A stretch of DNA of 37,662 nt, taken from the NCBI GenBank assembly GCA_963579135.1, contig CAUZFB010000020.1, positions 1 through 37,662 on the forward strand, in the 5' to 3' direction. Under the pieces are notes generated by a model, which was not told where the DNA came from, did no database searches, and was given only the letters and a program-made list of their open reading frames with translations. The translations under genes and the position numbers were made by a program. Origin of the DNA: CALGTL01 sp963579135. GTDB lineage: Bacteria > Chloroflexota > Dehalococcoidia > Lucifugimonadales > Australimonadaceae. This document shows, piece after piece, positions 23,844-32,259 of the stretch; the first letter of the stretch is position 1, and every line of letters begins with the position of its first letter.

Positions 23844-24944
23844 CTAGAGGTTGTATAGCCTCGTGGGGTTGTCGTAGAGGATACGGGCCTTGGACTCGTC
23901 GCTGATGCCGTCGAGACCCTGGAACGTCCGAATCGCGTTCAACGCCGTGGAGAGGTCAGCGTGGCCGTAGTCCGTACCGATGAGTAAGTTCTCATCGCCT
24001 CCATGTTTAATGACAAACTCAATGTCGTCACTAGTCTCGCAGGTCACGTAGACCTTGAAGTGCTTGAGGATATTCTCAGGTGCTGCACCTCGACCGCGTG
24101 CTAGGTAGCGCTGCTGCACCTCACGCACGATCCACGGGACCCAGTTTGAGGAGGCTTCGACGATCCCCCAGCGGAGGTTTGGGAATCGATCCGGGACCTC
24201 GCTCATCATGAGCACGAGGGTTTCCATGACGGTGGGTATGCGGAAGGCAGCGAAGCCCCCTGCACGATCGAATGAAGAGCCCAGCATCTGGAGGGCTGGT
24301 CTGCTCCCGTTGGATATGTGCACGGCGATGGCCAGGTTCTGGCGCTCAGCCTCTTCGTAGATCGGATAGAAATGCGAGTCGGCGAGGGACTTACCGGATT
24401 CCAGGGGGCGCATGGCAATGGCGACCGCGCCATGCTGCTTGGCGAACCGCACCTGCTCTACAGATGCTTCCATGTCCAGCGTGGGCATGACGGCGCACCA
24501 CCGCAGCCTACCTCCGGCTTGTTGCCAAACGTCTGCCATCCAGCGGTTCCAACTGCCACAGAGGGCAACGTCGGCGGCCGGATCCGTTGTGACTGGCTGG
24601 ATCCACAAAGTGTTGTGGAGCACCTGAGTGTCGATCCCGAGGTCGTCGATGTGGCGAACACGCTCTTTGACATCCGTGAGTTCGCGAGATGATCGGGTTG
24701 GGACGAGATTTCGTCCCGTCTCGGCTGATTGGCGTATCAGGTCTTCTTCGGAGGCGGCCGGGTTGCGGTGACCGATGATCGCGCCGCCGAGGATCCAATA
24801 GGCATCGTCAGGGTTTTCCGGTGAGGCGAACAACTTGGGACGGAATTTCTCTTCATGGGGGAGCAGGTAGTCCCAGGTGTGTTCACATTCGATGACGTGG
24901 GCGTCAGCGTCGACGACGCCTTGCTTCGTTCCAATCGTCGCCAT
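23844..24944 (-). CDS. Amidohydrolase family protein (ACMSD-like)
   Basis: A 366-residue TIM-barrel metal-dependent hydrolase or decarboxylase (PF04909). The first metal motif is VDADAHVIE (D14, H16). A central His lies in IAVHISNGSRP, WGIVEASSNWVPW follows, and the C-terminal Asp lies in LIGTDYGHAD, where Asp is normal for decarboxylases and hydrolases of the group. The start at ATG 24944 has GGAGG; a GTG at 24962 is open but lacks a site. It converges on the Rieske pseudogene, whose stop is 12 nt away. The third amidohydrolase, near 28 kb, shares the layout. The substrate is unknown. Confidence 0.82.
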   Translation of the reverse strand: MATIGTKQGVVDADAHVIECEHTWDYLLPHEEKFRPKLFASPENPDDAYWILGGAIIGHRNPAASEEDLIRQSAETGRNLVPTRSSRELTDVKERVRHIDDLGIDTQVLHNTLWIQPVTTDPAADVALCGSWNRWMADVWQQAGGRLRWCAVMPTLDMEASVEQVRFAKQHGAVAIAMRPLESGKSLADSHFYPIYEEAERQNLAIAVHISNGSRPALQMLGSSFDRAGGFAAFRIPTVMETLVLMMSEVPDRFPNLRWGIVEASSNWVPWIVREVQQRYLARGRGAAPENILKHFKVYVTCETSDDIEFVIKHGGDENLLIGTDYGHADLSTALNAIRTFQGLDGISDESKARILYDNPTRLYNL

Positions 24945-25229
24945 GAGAGGCCTCCGTGACACGTGAATGTGTTGTGGGCATTCTCAAACAGCGGATGTAC
25001 CCTTGCAAGAGGTAGCGCGCGATGCATGTGCCGGTAGAACGAAAACGCCGCAGTGCGTGGGAATCGGTGTCGATGCCCCAGCATCCAATCCGCGTGGGCG
25101 CTCGATCTTTGATCTACATGAGGCTGACGGAGGTGGCGACGATCGCAGGACCCTGCGCGCCGACCGCGACACCGACGCCTGCGGCTTGTTTGGGCGATAT
25201 ACTTCGCTTGCTCCTCTCTGACTCGTTGC
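24945..25229. other. Intergenic region between divergent genes
   Basis: About 285 nt lie between the amidohydrolase and MFS starts. It must hold both promoters, but no clear -35/-10 pair, repeat or small gene is seen. Confidence 0.4.
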
Positions 25230-26570
25230 TTGATCCAAAGACGCGCGCTAGGACTGCTGTCGGGCCAAGGCGGTCGCTTGTTCCCTCCTGAAACCAAGGT
25301 CGACCGGGTCTCCCGGTTCTGGCCGTTCCCCAATCTGTTCTACGGCTGGGCCGTGGTGTGGGCAGGCCTCGTGGTATCCATCGCGCAGGCACCCATGTAT
25401 GGCCCCGTGGTGTCGATCTTCGTGAAGCCGATCGCGGACGAAACGGGGTGGTCGCGAGCGACCATTGCGTTGGGCTTCACGATCGGCAGCATTATCGGTA
25501 CGTTCGCGGGTGCGCCGATAGGCATGATCCTGGATCGTTTTGGGTCCCGCGGCGTGGTGACGTTCGCAGGCGTCGTGATCGCTGGGTCGTTGGTCGGTAT
25601 GGCGACAATGACGGAACCTTGGCACCTGTGGGTGTTCATGGGGGCGGGGCGCGGTATCGCGATGAGCGGCGTGCAGATGGGCACGATGGTCGCGGTCACT
25701 AACTGGTTTATCGTCAAACGCGGTCGCGCCTCCGCGATCCCGAGTTTCGGCGTACGTGCGGGCCAGGGAATCGTTCCCTTGCTGATCCTTCCCGTGATCC
25801 TCGGATACGGCTGGCGTGAGGCGTACTGGGCACTCGCAGGCGGCGCGTTCCTTTTCGTTGCCCTTCCCGCGTGGGCTTACCTGCGCCGGCGACCGGAAGA
25901 TTACGGATTGCTGCCAGATGGCGCGGAACACCCCACTGGCGGCGGAACTCCGAGGCGACGGGTGCTCGACGGTGGCGAAGCAAGCTGGACACTGGCGGCG
26001 GCGATGCGCACGAAGGCGTTCTGGCTTCTGATTATAGCGACGGCGACCGGTATGTTTGGGCAGACCGCGGCGAATTTTCACGCGGTGGCGAATTTTCTCG
26101 ATCGAGGGATGAGCGAGGGAATGGCATTCACAATCCCGGCGGTGTTCGCCGGGGTTTCGGCAGTGTCGACGTTTGGCTGGGGCATAGCAATCGAGCGCAC
26201 CTCGGCGCGCGCAGCGCTGATAGTCGTGGCCGTGCTGAATACGTTGGGCATGCTGATCATCATCTGGGCGGTGTCGTACCCCGCGGCAGCTCTCTATGGA
26301 GCGGTAGCGGGCTTCGCCGGAGGTGGATTCCTCGTGGCGCAACGCTTGATCTGGGCGGATTATTTCGGGCGTTTCTCGGTGGGAACCATCAGGGGAGGCG
26401 CGTCGCTGTTTATCGGCCTGGTGGGCCCGATGGGACCGCTTGTCGCAGGCGTTCTGTTTGAGTCAACAGGTACCTACACTATCGCGTTTACGATTTCGGC
26501 GGTTCTGTTTTCCATCGGGCTCGTTGCAACCGTTTTCGCTAAGCCGCCCGTCCCACAGTCCCTAACCTAA
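25230..26570 (+). CDS. MFS transporter, MCT-like
   Basis: A membrane carrier of up to 446 residues with twelve predicted helices. It has the same FYGWAVVWAG entry as the MFS protein near 8 kb, a GMILDRFGSRGVV loop (motif A-like) and a charged central loop (RRRPEDYGLLPDG, then a variable stretch). It probably moves organic acids. The start is uncertain: TTG at 25230 gives the longest frame without a ribosome site, and TTG at 25278 has AAGGCGG upstream. The last seven codons are part of an 80-bp perfect palindrome. It is divergent from the amidohydrolase and convergent with the bicupin gene. Confidence 0.8.
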   Translation: MIQRRALGLLSGQGGRLFPPETKVDRVSRFWPFPNLFYGWAVVWAGLVVSIAQAPMYGPVVSIFVKPIADETGWSRATIALGFTIGSIIGTFAGAPIGMILDRFGSRGVVTFAGVVIAGSLVGMATMTEPWHLWVFMGAGRGIAMSGVQMGTMVAVTNWFIVKRGRASAIPSFGVRAGQGIVPLLILPVILGYGWREAYWALAGGAFLFVALPAWAYLRRRPEDYGLLPDGAEHPTGGGTPRRRVLDGGEASWTLAAAMRTKAFWLLIIATATGMFGQTAANFHAVANFLDRGMSEGMAFTIPAVFAGVSAVSTFGWGIAIERTSARAALIVVAVLNTLGMLIIIWAVSYPAAALYGAVAGFAGGGFLVAQRLIWADYFGRFSVGTIRGGASLFIGLVGPMGPLVAGVLFESTGTYTIAFTISAVLFSIGLVATVFAKPPVPQSLT

Positions 26571-26629
26571 CGCAAAGGCACCCGCCAATATTGGCGGGTG
26601 CCTTTGCGTTAGGTTAGGGACTGTGGGAC
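26550..26629. repeat. 80-bp perfect palindrome spanning the MFS gene end
   Basis: The left arm 26550-26589 is the exact reverse complement of 26590-26629 with no spacer; the centre reads CCAATATTGG. The inner part, AAAGGCACCCGCC with its complement ending in CTTT, would serve as a bidirectional terminator between the convergent MFS and bicupin genes. The outer 20 bp include the last MFS codons and stop, copied in inverted form on the other side. Confidence 0.9.
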
Positions 26630-26633
26630 TCTC

Positions 26634-27788
26634 CTACTTGAGTAGATCGGCCTTGAAGTCGGTACGGTTTGGGAAGAACGGGCGCATGGCCGGGGTGGCG
26701 TCGTGCTTGCGGCACTCCTCCTCGAATAAATCGAGGATCGAGGGGTGCTCGTTGTGGTACTCGATCTGGTACCCGCCTTCGTCGAAGCTGGTGTCGGCAC
26801 CCTGGGGCGAACCGGAGAATGGTGCCATGAAGCCGAAGCGGCCAGGGGTCAGGGCGAGGTACCGGGCGCGGCGCGATCCCGAGTTGAAGTGCTGGTGGAA
26901 TGTGCCATCGGCGGGAACGATCACCAGCGATCCGACTTTCCAGTCTGCTTTGCGCATGTCGGAGCGGTCTTCCTTGGTCCACAACAGGGAGTAGCCAGCA
27001 TCTCCGCTGAGGAGCATGAGATTGGCACCGGGGCCGTGGCGGTGCGCCTTCTTGTACGTTCCTACAGGGAACTCTGAGACGTGCGCCCGCGTGGCATTTC
27101 CGGCCATCTCGAACATGGCGTTGATGCCCCCAGCGCCACGCCTATCCCAGGCGTAGAGCGGCATGTCAGGTACGTTAGGGATGAAGTTCGACGCCCACAC
27201 ACGCCGGGCGTAGAGCTTGCCGCCGCCTCCGTAGAAGTCCTCGGCGCTGGAGTAGCGGTCGGTGAATTGGAACGGGTTGTTCCAGATGAAGTCATTGTTC
27301 ATGAATAGGCGCATCATGACAGGAGCATTGGTCACCGCCATGTACCGTGCCGGCTCAGTGCCGCTGCCATTGAAGAGCTGGTAGCTGGCGTTTAGGGGGA
27401 TGGTGAAAAGGCTGCCCGCCTTCCATTCGAAGGTGTGCTTCTCTTTTTCGTCGAGCCAGATAGAGGCAGCGCCTCGGCCCGCGAGTACGTAGATGTACTC
27501 CTCGTACATGTGGTGCTCGGGCTCCGACTGGCCGCCCGGCTTAATCTCGACGAGCTGAGTGTCGTTGGTGAGTGACTCGTAGGGGATGGTGATGACGGCT
27601 CCCTTCCCGCCCTTGCGCTCCCACGGCCCGAGCTCAACAGCGTTGAGGTCATCGAACGCGAACTCTTCGATCCGCATCACCCCCTCGGTTTGAATCCAGT
27701 CCACGTAGGGGTCGGGCTTGTAGAACTCCGTCACTGCGTCAGCAGGTTCCTGTGCCCGGATGATGTCCTTGTCGGCTTCGGTCGCCAT
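26634..27788 (-). CDS. Bicupin protein, unknown substrate
   Basis: A 384-residue soluble protein with two cupin barrels. Cupin 1 (about 68-155) has EHHMYEEYIYVLAGRG; its second motif reads NASYQLFNGSG, with Tyr where His is common. Cupin 2 (about 230-330) has AHRHGPGANLMLLSG, with no Glu at the usual third-ligand position, but keeps FHQHFNSGS. Bicupins include ring-cleaving dioxygenases, oxalate decarboxylases and isomerases; this one lacks a precise match I can name. AGGAG lies upstream of the ATG. It follows the amidohydrolase by 57 nt on the same strand, a likely operon. It converges on the MFS gene across the palindrome. Confidence 0.78.
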   Translation of the reverse strand: MATEADKDIIRAQEPADAVTEFYKPDPYVDWIQTEGVMRIEEFAFDDLNAVELGPWERKGGKGAVITIPYESLTNDTQLVEIKPGGQSEPEHHMYEEYIYVLAGRGAASIWLDEKEKHTFEWKAGSLFTIPLNASYQLFNGSGTEPARYMAVTNAPVMMRLFMNNDFIWNNPFQFTDRYSSAEDFYGGGGKLYARRVWASNFIPNVPDMPLYAWDRRGAGGINAMFEMAGNATRAHVSEFPVGTYKKAHRHGPGANLMLLSGDAGYSLLWTKEDRSDMRKADWKVGSLVIVPADGTFHQHFNSGSRRARYLALTPGRFGFMAPFSGSPQGADTSFDEGGYQIEYHNEHPSILDLFEEECRKHDATPAMRPFFPNRTDFKADLLK

Positions 27789-27845
27789 ATTGCGTCTCCT
27801 CCAATGGAAATCGGGTCTCGTTTCCCGTTGTGGTACTGGATGTAG

Positions 27846-28976
27846 TTAGATCTTGAAACCGTAGAGTGCCGCCACGTTGTCATGCACAATTTTGCGCTTG
27901 TCGTCATCGCTGCTGGCGAAGTCACGTTCAATGAATTTCGATGACTCGGGCCACGTGGACGCCGCGTGGGGGTAGTCGGATGACCAGAGCAGGCGATCGA
28001 TGCCGATGTCGTCGCGGTATCTCACGCCTAGTTCTTCCTCAATGTACGTGATCCACACCTGGCGGTTGTAGTAGTCGCGCGGACTCATGGAGAGGGGCGT
28101 TGAGTACCCACCGCGGCGGCTGGAGCCAGAGCCCTGCATGGCGTCGAGCCGGCTCAACCAGAAGGGAACCCAGCCGCAGCCGTACTCGGCGCAGACGAGC
28201 TTCATCTCGGGAAAGCGCTCGAGCACGCCGGACACGATGATGACGGCCATGGAGCGTTGGACTTCCTGTGCGCCGATGATGGGGCGCAGGATGCGATTCT
28301 CGCGACCGAACTCGTACTTGGGGCGATCCATCCCCGTGGGCGGGTGGAGGTTCACCGGCATGTTCAGTTCCTGGGATTTGGCCCAGAAGACGTCGTACAT
28401 GTCCAGGTTGTAGGGAACGTCCTCAGGGGGCGAAACCCAGATCATGGAGCCACTGAGTCCCATTTTGGCGCACCGCTCAAGCTCCTGAGCGGCGAGCTTG
28501 GGGTCGTAGAGCGAGATGAGCGCGAGACCCTTGAACCGGTCGGGCGCGTACTTGCAGAACTCGGCGAGCCAGTCGTTGTACACGCGGAAGCATTCGCGCT
28601 GGAGTTCGGGGTCTTCGAGCCAGAACAGCCGGAACCCGAGCGTGGTGAAGAGGACCTCGCCGGCGACGCCGTCTTGGGCAGCGTCGATGAGCCGGGCTGC
28701 GGGATCCCAGCCACCGGGACGAGCGTCGGCATAGCCCCCACCAGCCTTGATGAACTCGATCTTCTCCTCCTCGGTCCGGCTCTTGCCGCCTGCGATACCG
28801 ACGGCGAGGTCGTGGGCGGGATATCCCTCGTAGACCCACCACGTACCGGGTACGCCATCCCACTCGAACTCGACGTGGGGAGCGCGGTCGCGGAGCTTCT
28901 TGTCCATGCGCTCGGTCCAAAGGTCGAGCGGCTCGCTCATGTGTCCGTCGGCGGATATGTACCAGGGTTCAGTCAT
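27846..28976 (-). CDS. Amidohydrolase family protein
   Basis: A 376-residue metal-dependent hydrolase or decarboxylase (PF04909). Metal motifs are ISADGHMSEP (D10, H12), the central His in MPVNLHPPTG, and the Asp in LLWSSDYPHAAS. CAEYGCGWVPFW is typical of this subgroup. GGAGG lies just before the ATG at 28976; the frame stays open far upstream (to 29636) but that extension overlaps the divergent cupin gene and has no homology. First gene of a probable operon with the bicupin, which suggests a two-step conversion of one substrate. The substrate is unknown. Confidence 0.82.
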   Translation of the reverse strand: MTEPWYISADGHMSEPLDLWTERMDKKLRDRAPHVEFEWDGVPGTWWVYEGYPAHDLAVGIAGGKSRTEEEKIEFIKAGGGYADARPGGWDPAARLIDAAQDGVAGEVLFTTLGFRLFWLEDPELQRECFRVYNDWLAEFCKYAPDRFKGLALISLYDPKLAAQELERCAKMGLSGSMIWVSPPEDVPYNLDMYDVFWAKSQELNMPVNLHPPTGMDRPKYEFGRENRILRPIIGAQEVQRSMAVIIVSGVLERFPEMKLVCAEYGCGWVPFWLSRLDAMQGSGSSRRGGYSTPLSMSPRDYYNRQVWITYIEEELGVRYRDDIGIDRLLWSSDYPHAASTWPESSKFIERDFASSDDDKRKIVHDNVAALYGFKI

Positions 28977-29165
28977 TGAGGACCTCCAAAGATCGAATCG
29001 AGCAAATGTTACTTCCCGAACTCGCGACGTGCCAGGGTGAGAATGCCAAGAGGCGCTCATCGATTTGACATGAGATGGCGTTCTTTGGGCTTTACAGGCG
29101 AGGTGGGAGAGGGCAGTATCAGCCTCAAGGTTGAGTCCAAGATTGTGGGACGAGGAGGTTTGATC

Positions 29166-29600
29166 ATGGCAACGGAAAACAAGACTGCGGTAGCGGCAAA
29201 GGTATTCACGTTCCTTGATGATGAGATTCGTGCGGGCACGGGGGACATCATCCTGCCTGGATCGGAGCAGCTCTCCGGCGTGGTGAAACGCTACGAGGTC
29301 GGAGGCGAGAACCGGATGCACACGCATCCCGCCGAGGACCACACCTTTTACATCCTGCAGGGAGAGAGTACGTTCCACTTCGAGAAGGATGAGAACGCCG
29401 TGGTCGCCAAGCAGTACGACGCGATCTTTCTGCCGAAGGGTGCTGGTTACTGGTTCGAGAGCTCGGGCGAGGAGAAGCTCATCATCCTCAGAGCCGGCAC
29501 GCAGACTGGGTCGGACCGGATCATTGAAGGACGACTGATTCCTAGCAATAGGACGCCGGAAACCGGCGTGTACGTGCAGCCTCGCGAGTTGCCTTTCTAG
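29166..29600 (+). CDS. Single-domain cupin protein
   Basis: A 144-residue cupin barrel. Motif 1 is GGENRMHTHPAEDHTFYILQG (HxH then D/H in place of the usual Glu). Motif 2 is around YDAIFLPKGAGYWFESSG, lacking the second-motif His. GAGGAGG precedes the ATG at 29166; the frame is open upstream from 29037 without support. It is divergent from the amidohydrolase-bicupin operon (189 nt apart), so shared control is plausible. Function could be a small-molecule isomerase, dioxygenase or sensor; not determined. Confidence 0.72.
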   Translation: MATENKTAVAAKVFTFLDDEIRAGTGDIILPGSEQLSGVVKRYEVGGENRMHTHPAEDHTFYILQGESTFHFEKDENAVVAKQYDAIFLPKGAGYWFESSGEEKLIILRAGTQTGSDRIIEGRLIPSNRTPETGVYVQPRELPF

Positions 29601-29622
29601 ACAGGCTCTATAGATGCGGAAC

Positions 29623-29650
29623 GAGAGGGCGGCCACCTGGCCGCCCTCTC
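29623..29650 (+). terminator. Strong hairpin after the cupin gene
   Basis: GAGAGGGCGGCC (29623-29634) and GGCCGCCCTCTC (29639-29650) form a perfect 12-bp stem with loop ACCT. The T-tract is weak (TGATGTTT), so termination strength is uncertain. Confidence 0.55.
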
Positions 29651-29773
29651 TGATGTTTACGCTCTGGCGTGGCCCCGGGATCGATCGAGCGCCCTCCGAG
29701 CTAAGGACGGCCAGACGCGGTGGGAGCGTGGTGGTAGCCTACGCGGCGCAAGCAGAGTCGAGGAGTGTGAGTC

Positions 29774-30292
29774 ATGGCTCAGCCGACGGACAGCGCCGTA
29801 CCGATCGAGCGTTTCGGTCGATGCGCGTTGCTGGCGTGGCAACACGCGGTTGCAGCGCGGAACGAAGCGCCGGCGGAGCGCAGGCGCCCGGCGATCATGA
29901 CTGGCCACGTTTTGCTGGGCGTGCTGCAGGAGCCTACCTGCGCTGGTGGGCTGATCCTCCGCAAGATGGGCCTCGATCTTCAGTTGGCCATCGACACAAC
30001 ACGATTCATGCTGTTCTACGGACGGAGGCGAGATGGGGCCGAGGGCGAGATCGTGGATTGGCAGAATCAGCCCCACACGCCTGAGGCGTTGAGGTCGATC
30101 GAGGATTCGCTGGATGAGGCGAATCTGTTCCACGCTGGCTACCCGATCGGCACGGAGCACCTGCTGCTGGGTCTACTACGCGTGACCGACGGCATGGGCT
30201 TGAGCATCCTCAAGCACTTCGGGATCACGCACGACGGGGCACGCCACGCTCGCGACACATTTTGGGAAAGGCTCCAGCTGACCGAGGGCTAG
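29774..30292 (+). CDS. Standalone Clp N-terminal (Clp R) domain protein
   Basis: A 172-residue protein made of the double Clp-N repeat found at the front of ClpA/ClpC chaperones, with no ATPase domain. Repeat 1 centres on TGHVLLGVLQEPTCAGGLIL (about 43-62). Repeat 2 centres on GTEHLLLGLLRVTDGMGLSI (about 126-145). Such isolated domains may act as adaptors for Clp proteases or as peptide or arginine-phosphate sensors, as in ClpS or McsB systems; none of these partners is nearby. GAGGAG precedes the ATG. It converges on the luciferase-like gene, 18 nt from its stop. Confidence 0.75.
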   Translation: MAQPTDSAVPIERFGRCALLAWQHAVAARNEAPAERRRPAIMTGHVLLGVLQEPTCAGGLILRKMGLDLQLAIDTTRFMLFYGRRRDGAEGEIVDWQNQPHTPEALRSIEDSLDEANLFHAGYPIGTEHLLLGLLRVTDGMGLSILKHFGITHDGARHARDTFWERLQLTEG

Positions 30293-30310
30293 GGCTTGGC
30301 GGCAGAGCGC

Positions 30311-31165
30311 CTAGATCTGCGGAGCCGTGTCGTTCATGAACCGCTCAGCGAGCTCGAGGTGCTGGCCCACGTCGGTGAGACCTCCCCTGCCCGTGTTGAC
30401 GATCAGGTGGCTTGCGCCGAGATTCTGCCAGCCCTGAGCGCGCTCGATCCAGTCCTCCGGGCTTCCCGTGACCAGCGACATGCGTCCTTGAACGGCGACT
30501 GCGTCTTCGCTGCGGCCTGCCTCCACCGACGACTCGCGGATAGCGGCAATCTGGGTGCTCACGTCGGGACCCGCGCTGCCGAGCGCGACCCAGCCATCAG
30601 CGAGCCGTCCGATGCGCTCGAGCGGTTTGGGGCCGTGGCCACCGCCCATGAATAGTGGGATAGGTTGCTGAATGGGCATGACCATGAGTCCGCCGTTCTC
30701 GATGTCGTGCCACTTGCCGTGGAACGATAGTTCCCGCTGCGTCCATAACGCACGCATCAACTCAATCTGTTCCTCGACCCGTGCTCCCCGGGTATGGTAG
30801 TCCGTGCCCATGCCTGCTGCTTCGTCGGCATTACTGCCGATGCCTACCCCGATGGTCAACCTGCCCCCAGAGAGAGAGTCGATCTCCGCTGCTTGGCGCG
30901 CAACGAGCACGGTTTGGCGCTGCGGAAGGATCAGGATGGAATTCGAGAAACGGATGGTTTTGGTGACGGCTGCCAGGTATCCGAAAAGGACCATGGGCTC
31001 GTGAATGGTGACGTCCGGGTTGTAGTCGACACTACTGCGGACACCCAGGGTGTGCTCCAGAGCGGTAAGTTGCTTGTAGCCGAGCGCCTCGGCTCCTTGC
31101 GCAAACTCCCGAATGGCTCCGGGATCCGAGATATCCATCGAGGGAAAAGCGATTCCGTACTCCAA
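30311..31165 (-). CDS. LLM class (F420-dependent type) oxidoreductase
   Basis: A 284-residue luciferase-like TIM barrel (PF00296). Family marks are MEYGIAFPSMDISDP, LTALEHTLGV, the strand IRFSNSILILPQRQTVLVAR, and EIDSLSGGRLTIGVGIGSN. The length and GGGHGPKPLERIGRLADGW segment fit the F420-dependent subgroup. It starts at TTG with AGAGGTG upstream. Sequence similarity to the LLM protein near 5.8 kb is low, so this is a separate subfamily. A monocistronic gene convergent with the Clp-N gene. The substrate is unknown. Confidence 0.82.
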   Translation of the reverse strand: MEYGIAFPSMDISDPGAIREFAQGAEALGYKQLTALEHTLGVRSSVDYNPDVTIHEPMVLFGYLAAVTKTIRFSNSILILPQRQTVLVARQAAEIDSLSGGRLTIGVGIGSNADEAAGMGTDYHTRGARVEEQIELMRALWTQRELSFHGKWHDIENGGLMVMPIQQPIPLFMGGGHGPKPLERIGRLADGWVALGSAGPDVSTQIAAIRESSVEAGRSEDAVAVQGRMSLVTGSPEDWIERAQGWQNLGASHLIVNTGRGGLTDVGQHLELAERFMNDTAPQI

Positions 31166-31435
31166 GGGGCACCTCTAGCTAATGGGTTTAGTGGCCAGTG
31201 AATGGCTGCGCTGACAGGCGGACGCGAGTATACCGTGACGCGTGCTCGTAGTAGACAGTGGGCTCTGCGGAGCCCGATAAGCAGTCGTTGCAATGTAGTG
31301 GGACCGGCGCCGCATGCTCGTTCTGAGCGCAGACGCGCGTGAACGTTCAATCAAAGGCGCCACGAGGTGGCATCGCGTAGTATCCTCTGCCCTCGCAACA
31401 ACGATTGAATAGTTTCCGTAATCGGAGGAGGCACC

Positions 31436-32212
31436 ATGACTGCATATGTAGGCCAGAGTAGTAAGAGCATCCAACTCACGGGGCATAACGGTGACCAGAT
31501 CGACGCCTACGTGGCCACGCCTGATGGCGACGGTCCGTTCCCTGGCGTCTTGGTTATCCACCACATGCCAGGTTGGGACGAGTGGAGCACGGAAGTGGCG
31601 CGGAGGTTTGCTCAGCACGGTTATCTAGCGATCTGCCCCAACCTGCACCACCGCGCCGGTGAGGGTACGTTGGACGAGGTCGTCGCGAAGGTGCGTGACG
31701 GTGGCGGAACGCCTGACGTTCAGGCCATCGCTGACCTGCAAGCGGGAGTCGACTGGTTGAACGCTTCGCCAGCGAGCACCGGTAAGGTGGGCATCATCGG
31801 CTTCTGCTCGGGCGGGCGCATCGTCTACATGGGATCGGCGAAGCTCAATAACATCAACGCTGCAGTGGATTGCTGGGGCGGCAACGTGGTGGTTCCTCCG
31901 GGGAAGCTCACCGACGCACAGCCGGTGGCCGTCCTCGACATGACTTCGGAAATCAAGGTGCCCATGCTCGGTATCTTTGGCAACGACGACCAGAATCCGG
32001 CACCTGGGGACGTCGACACCATGGAGGCCGAGCTGAAGAAGCACAGCAAGGACTACGACTTCCACCGCTACGATGGCGCGGGTCACGGCTTCTTCGGCTG
32101 GGAGCGCCCAGGTTACCGACCCGAGCAGGCGGTGGACGCTTGGACGAAAGTGTGGGCGTTCTACGAGAAGCACCTCGGCGCGGGTAACACTGCGGCCGCT
32201 GGTGTTAGCTAA
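31436..32212 (+). CDS. Dienelactone hydrolase family protein
   Basis: A 258-residue alpha/beta hydrolase of the DLH family (PF01738), which opens dienelactones in chloroaromatic or intradiol pathways and also acts on other esters. The Cys nucleophile is C124 in GFCSGGR, Asp is at 184/185 in GNDDQNP, and His217 in GAGHGFFG, the expected C-D-H triad. GGAGGAGG precedes the ATG. It is the first gene of a probable operon with two MetE-C-like genes (47 and 23 nt gaps). The link between an ester or lactone hydrolase and methyltransfer-like enzymes is unusual. Confidence 0.85.
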   Translation: MTAYVGQSSKSIQLTGHNGDQIDAYVATPDGDGPFPGVLVIHHMPGWDEWSTEVARRFAQHGYLAICPNLHHRAGEGTLDEVVAKVRDGGGTPDVQAIADLQAGVDWLNASPASTGKVGIIGFCSGGRIVYMGSAKLNNINAAVDCWGGNVVVPPGKLTDAQPVAVLDMTSEIKVPMLGIFGNDDQNPAPGDVDTMEAELKKHSKDYDFHRYDGAGHGFFGWERPGYRPEQAVDAWTKVWAFYEKHLGAGNTAAAGVS

Positions 32213-32259
32213 CCAAACGGGCCACACGGTAAGACGCAAAAAGGGGAGAGGTTGGCCGT

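Noticed and set aside
25248..26342. 364-codon open frame on the minus strand
   Set aside because: Antisense shadow of the second MFS gene, rich in Arg/His, no ribosome site.
27846..29636. 596-codon frame for the amidohydrolase
   Set aside because: The family starts at MTEPWYISADGH with GGAGG at 28976; the extension overlaps the divergent cupin gene and shows no domain.
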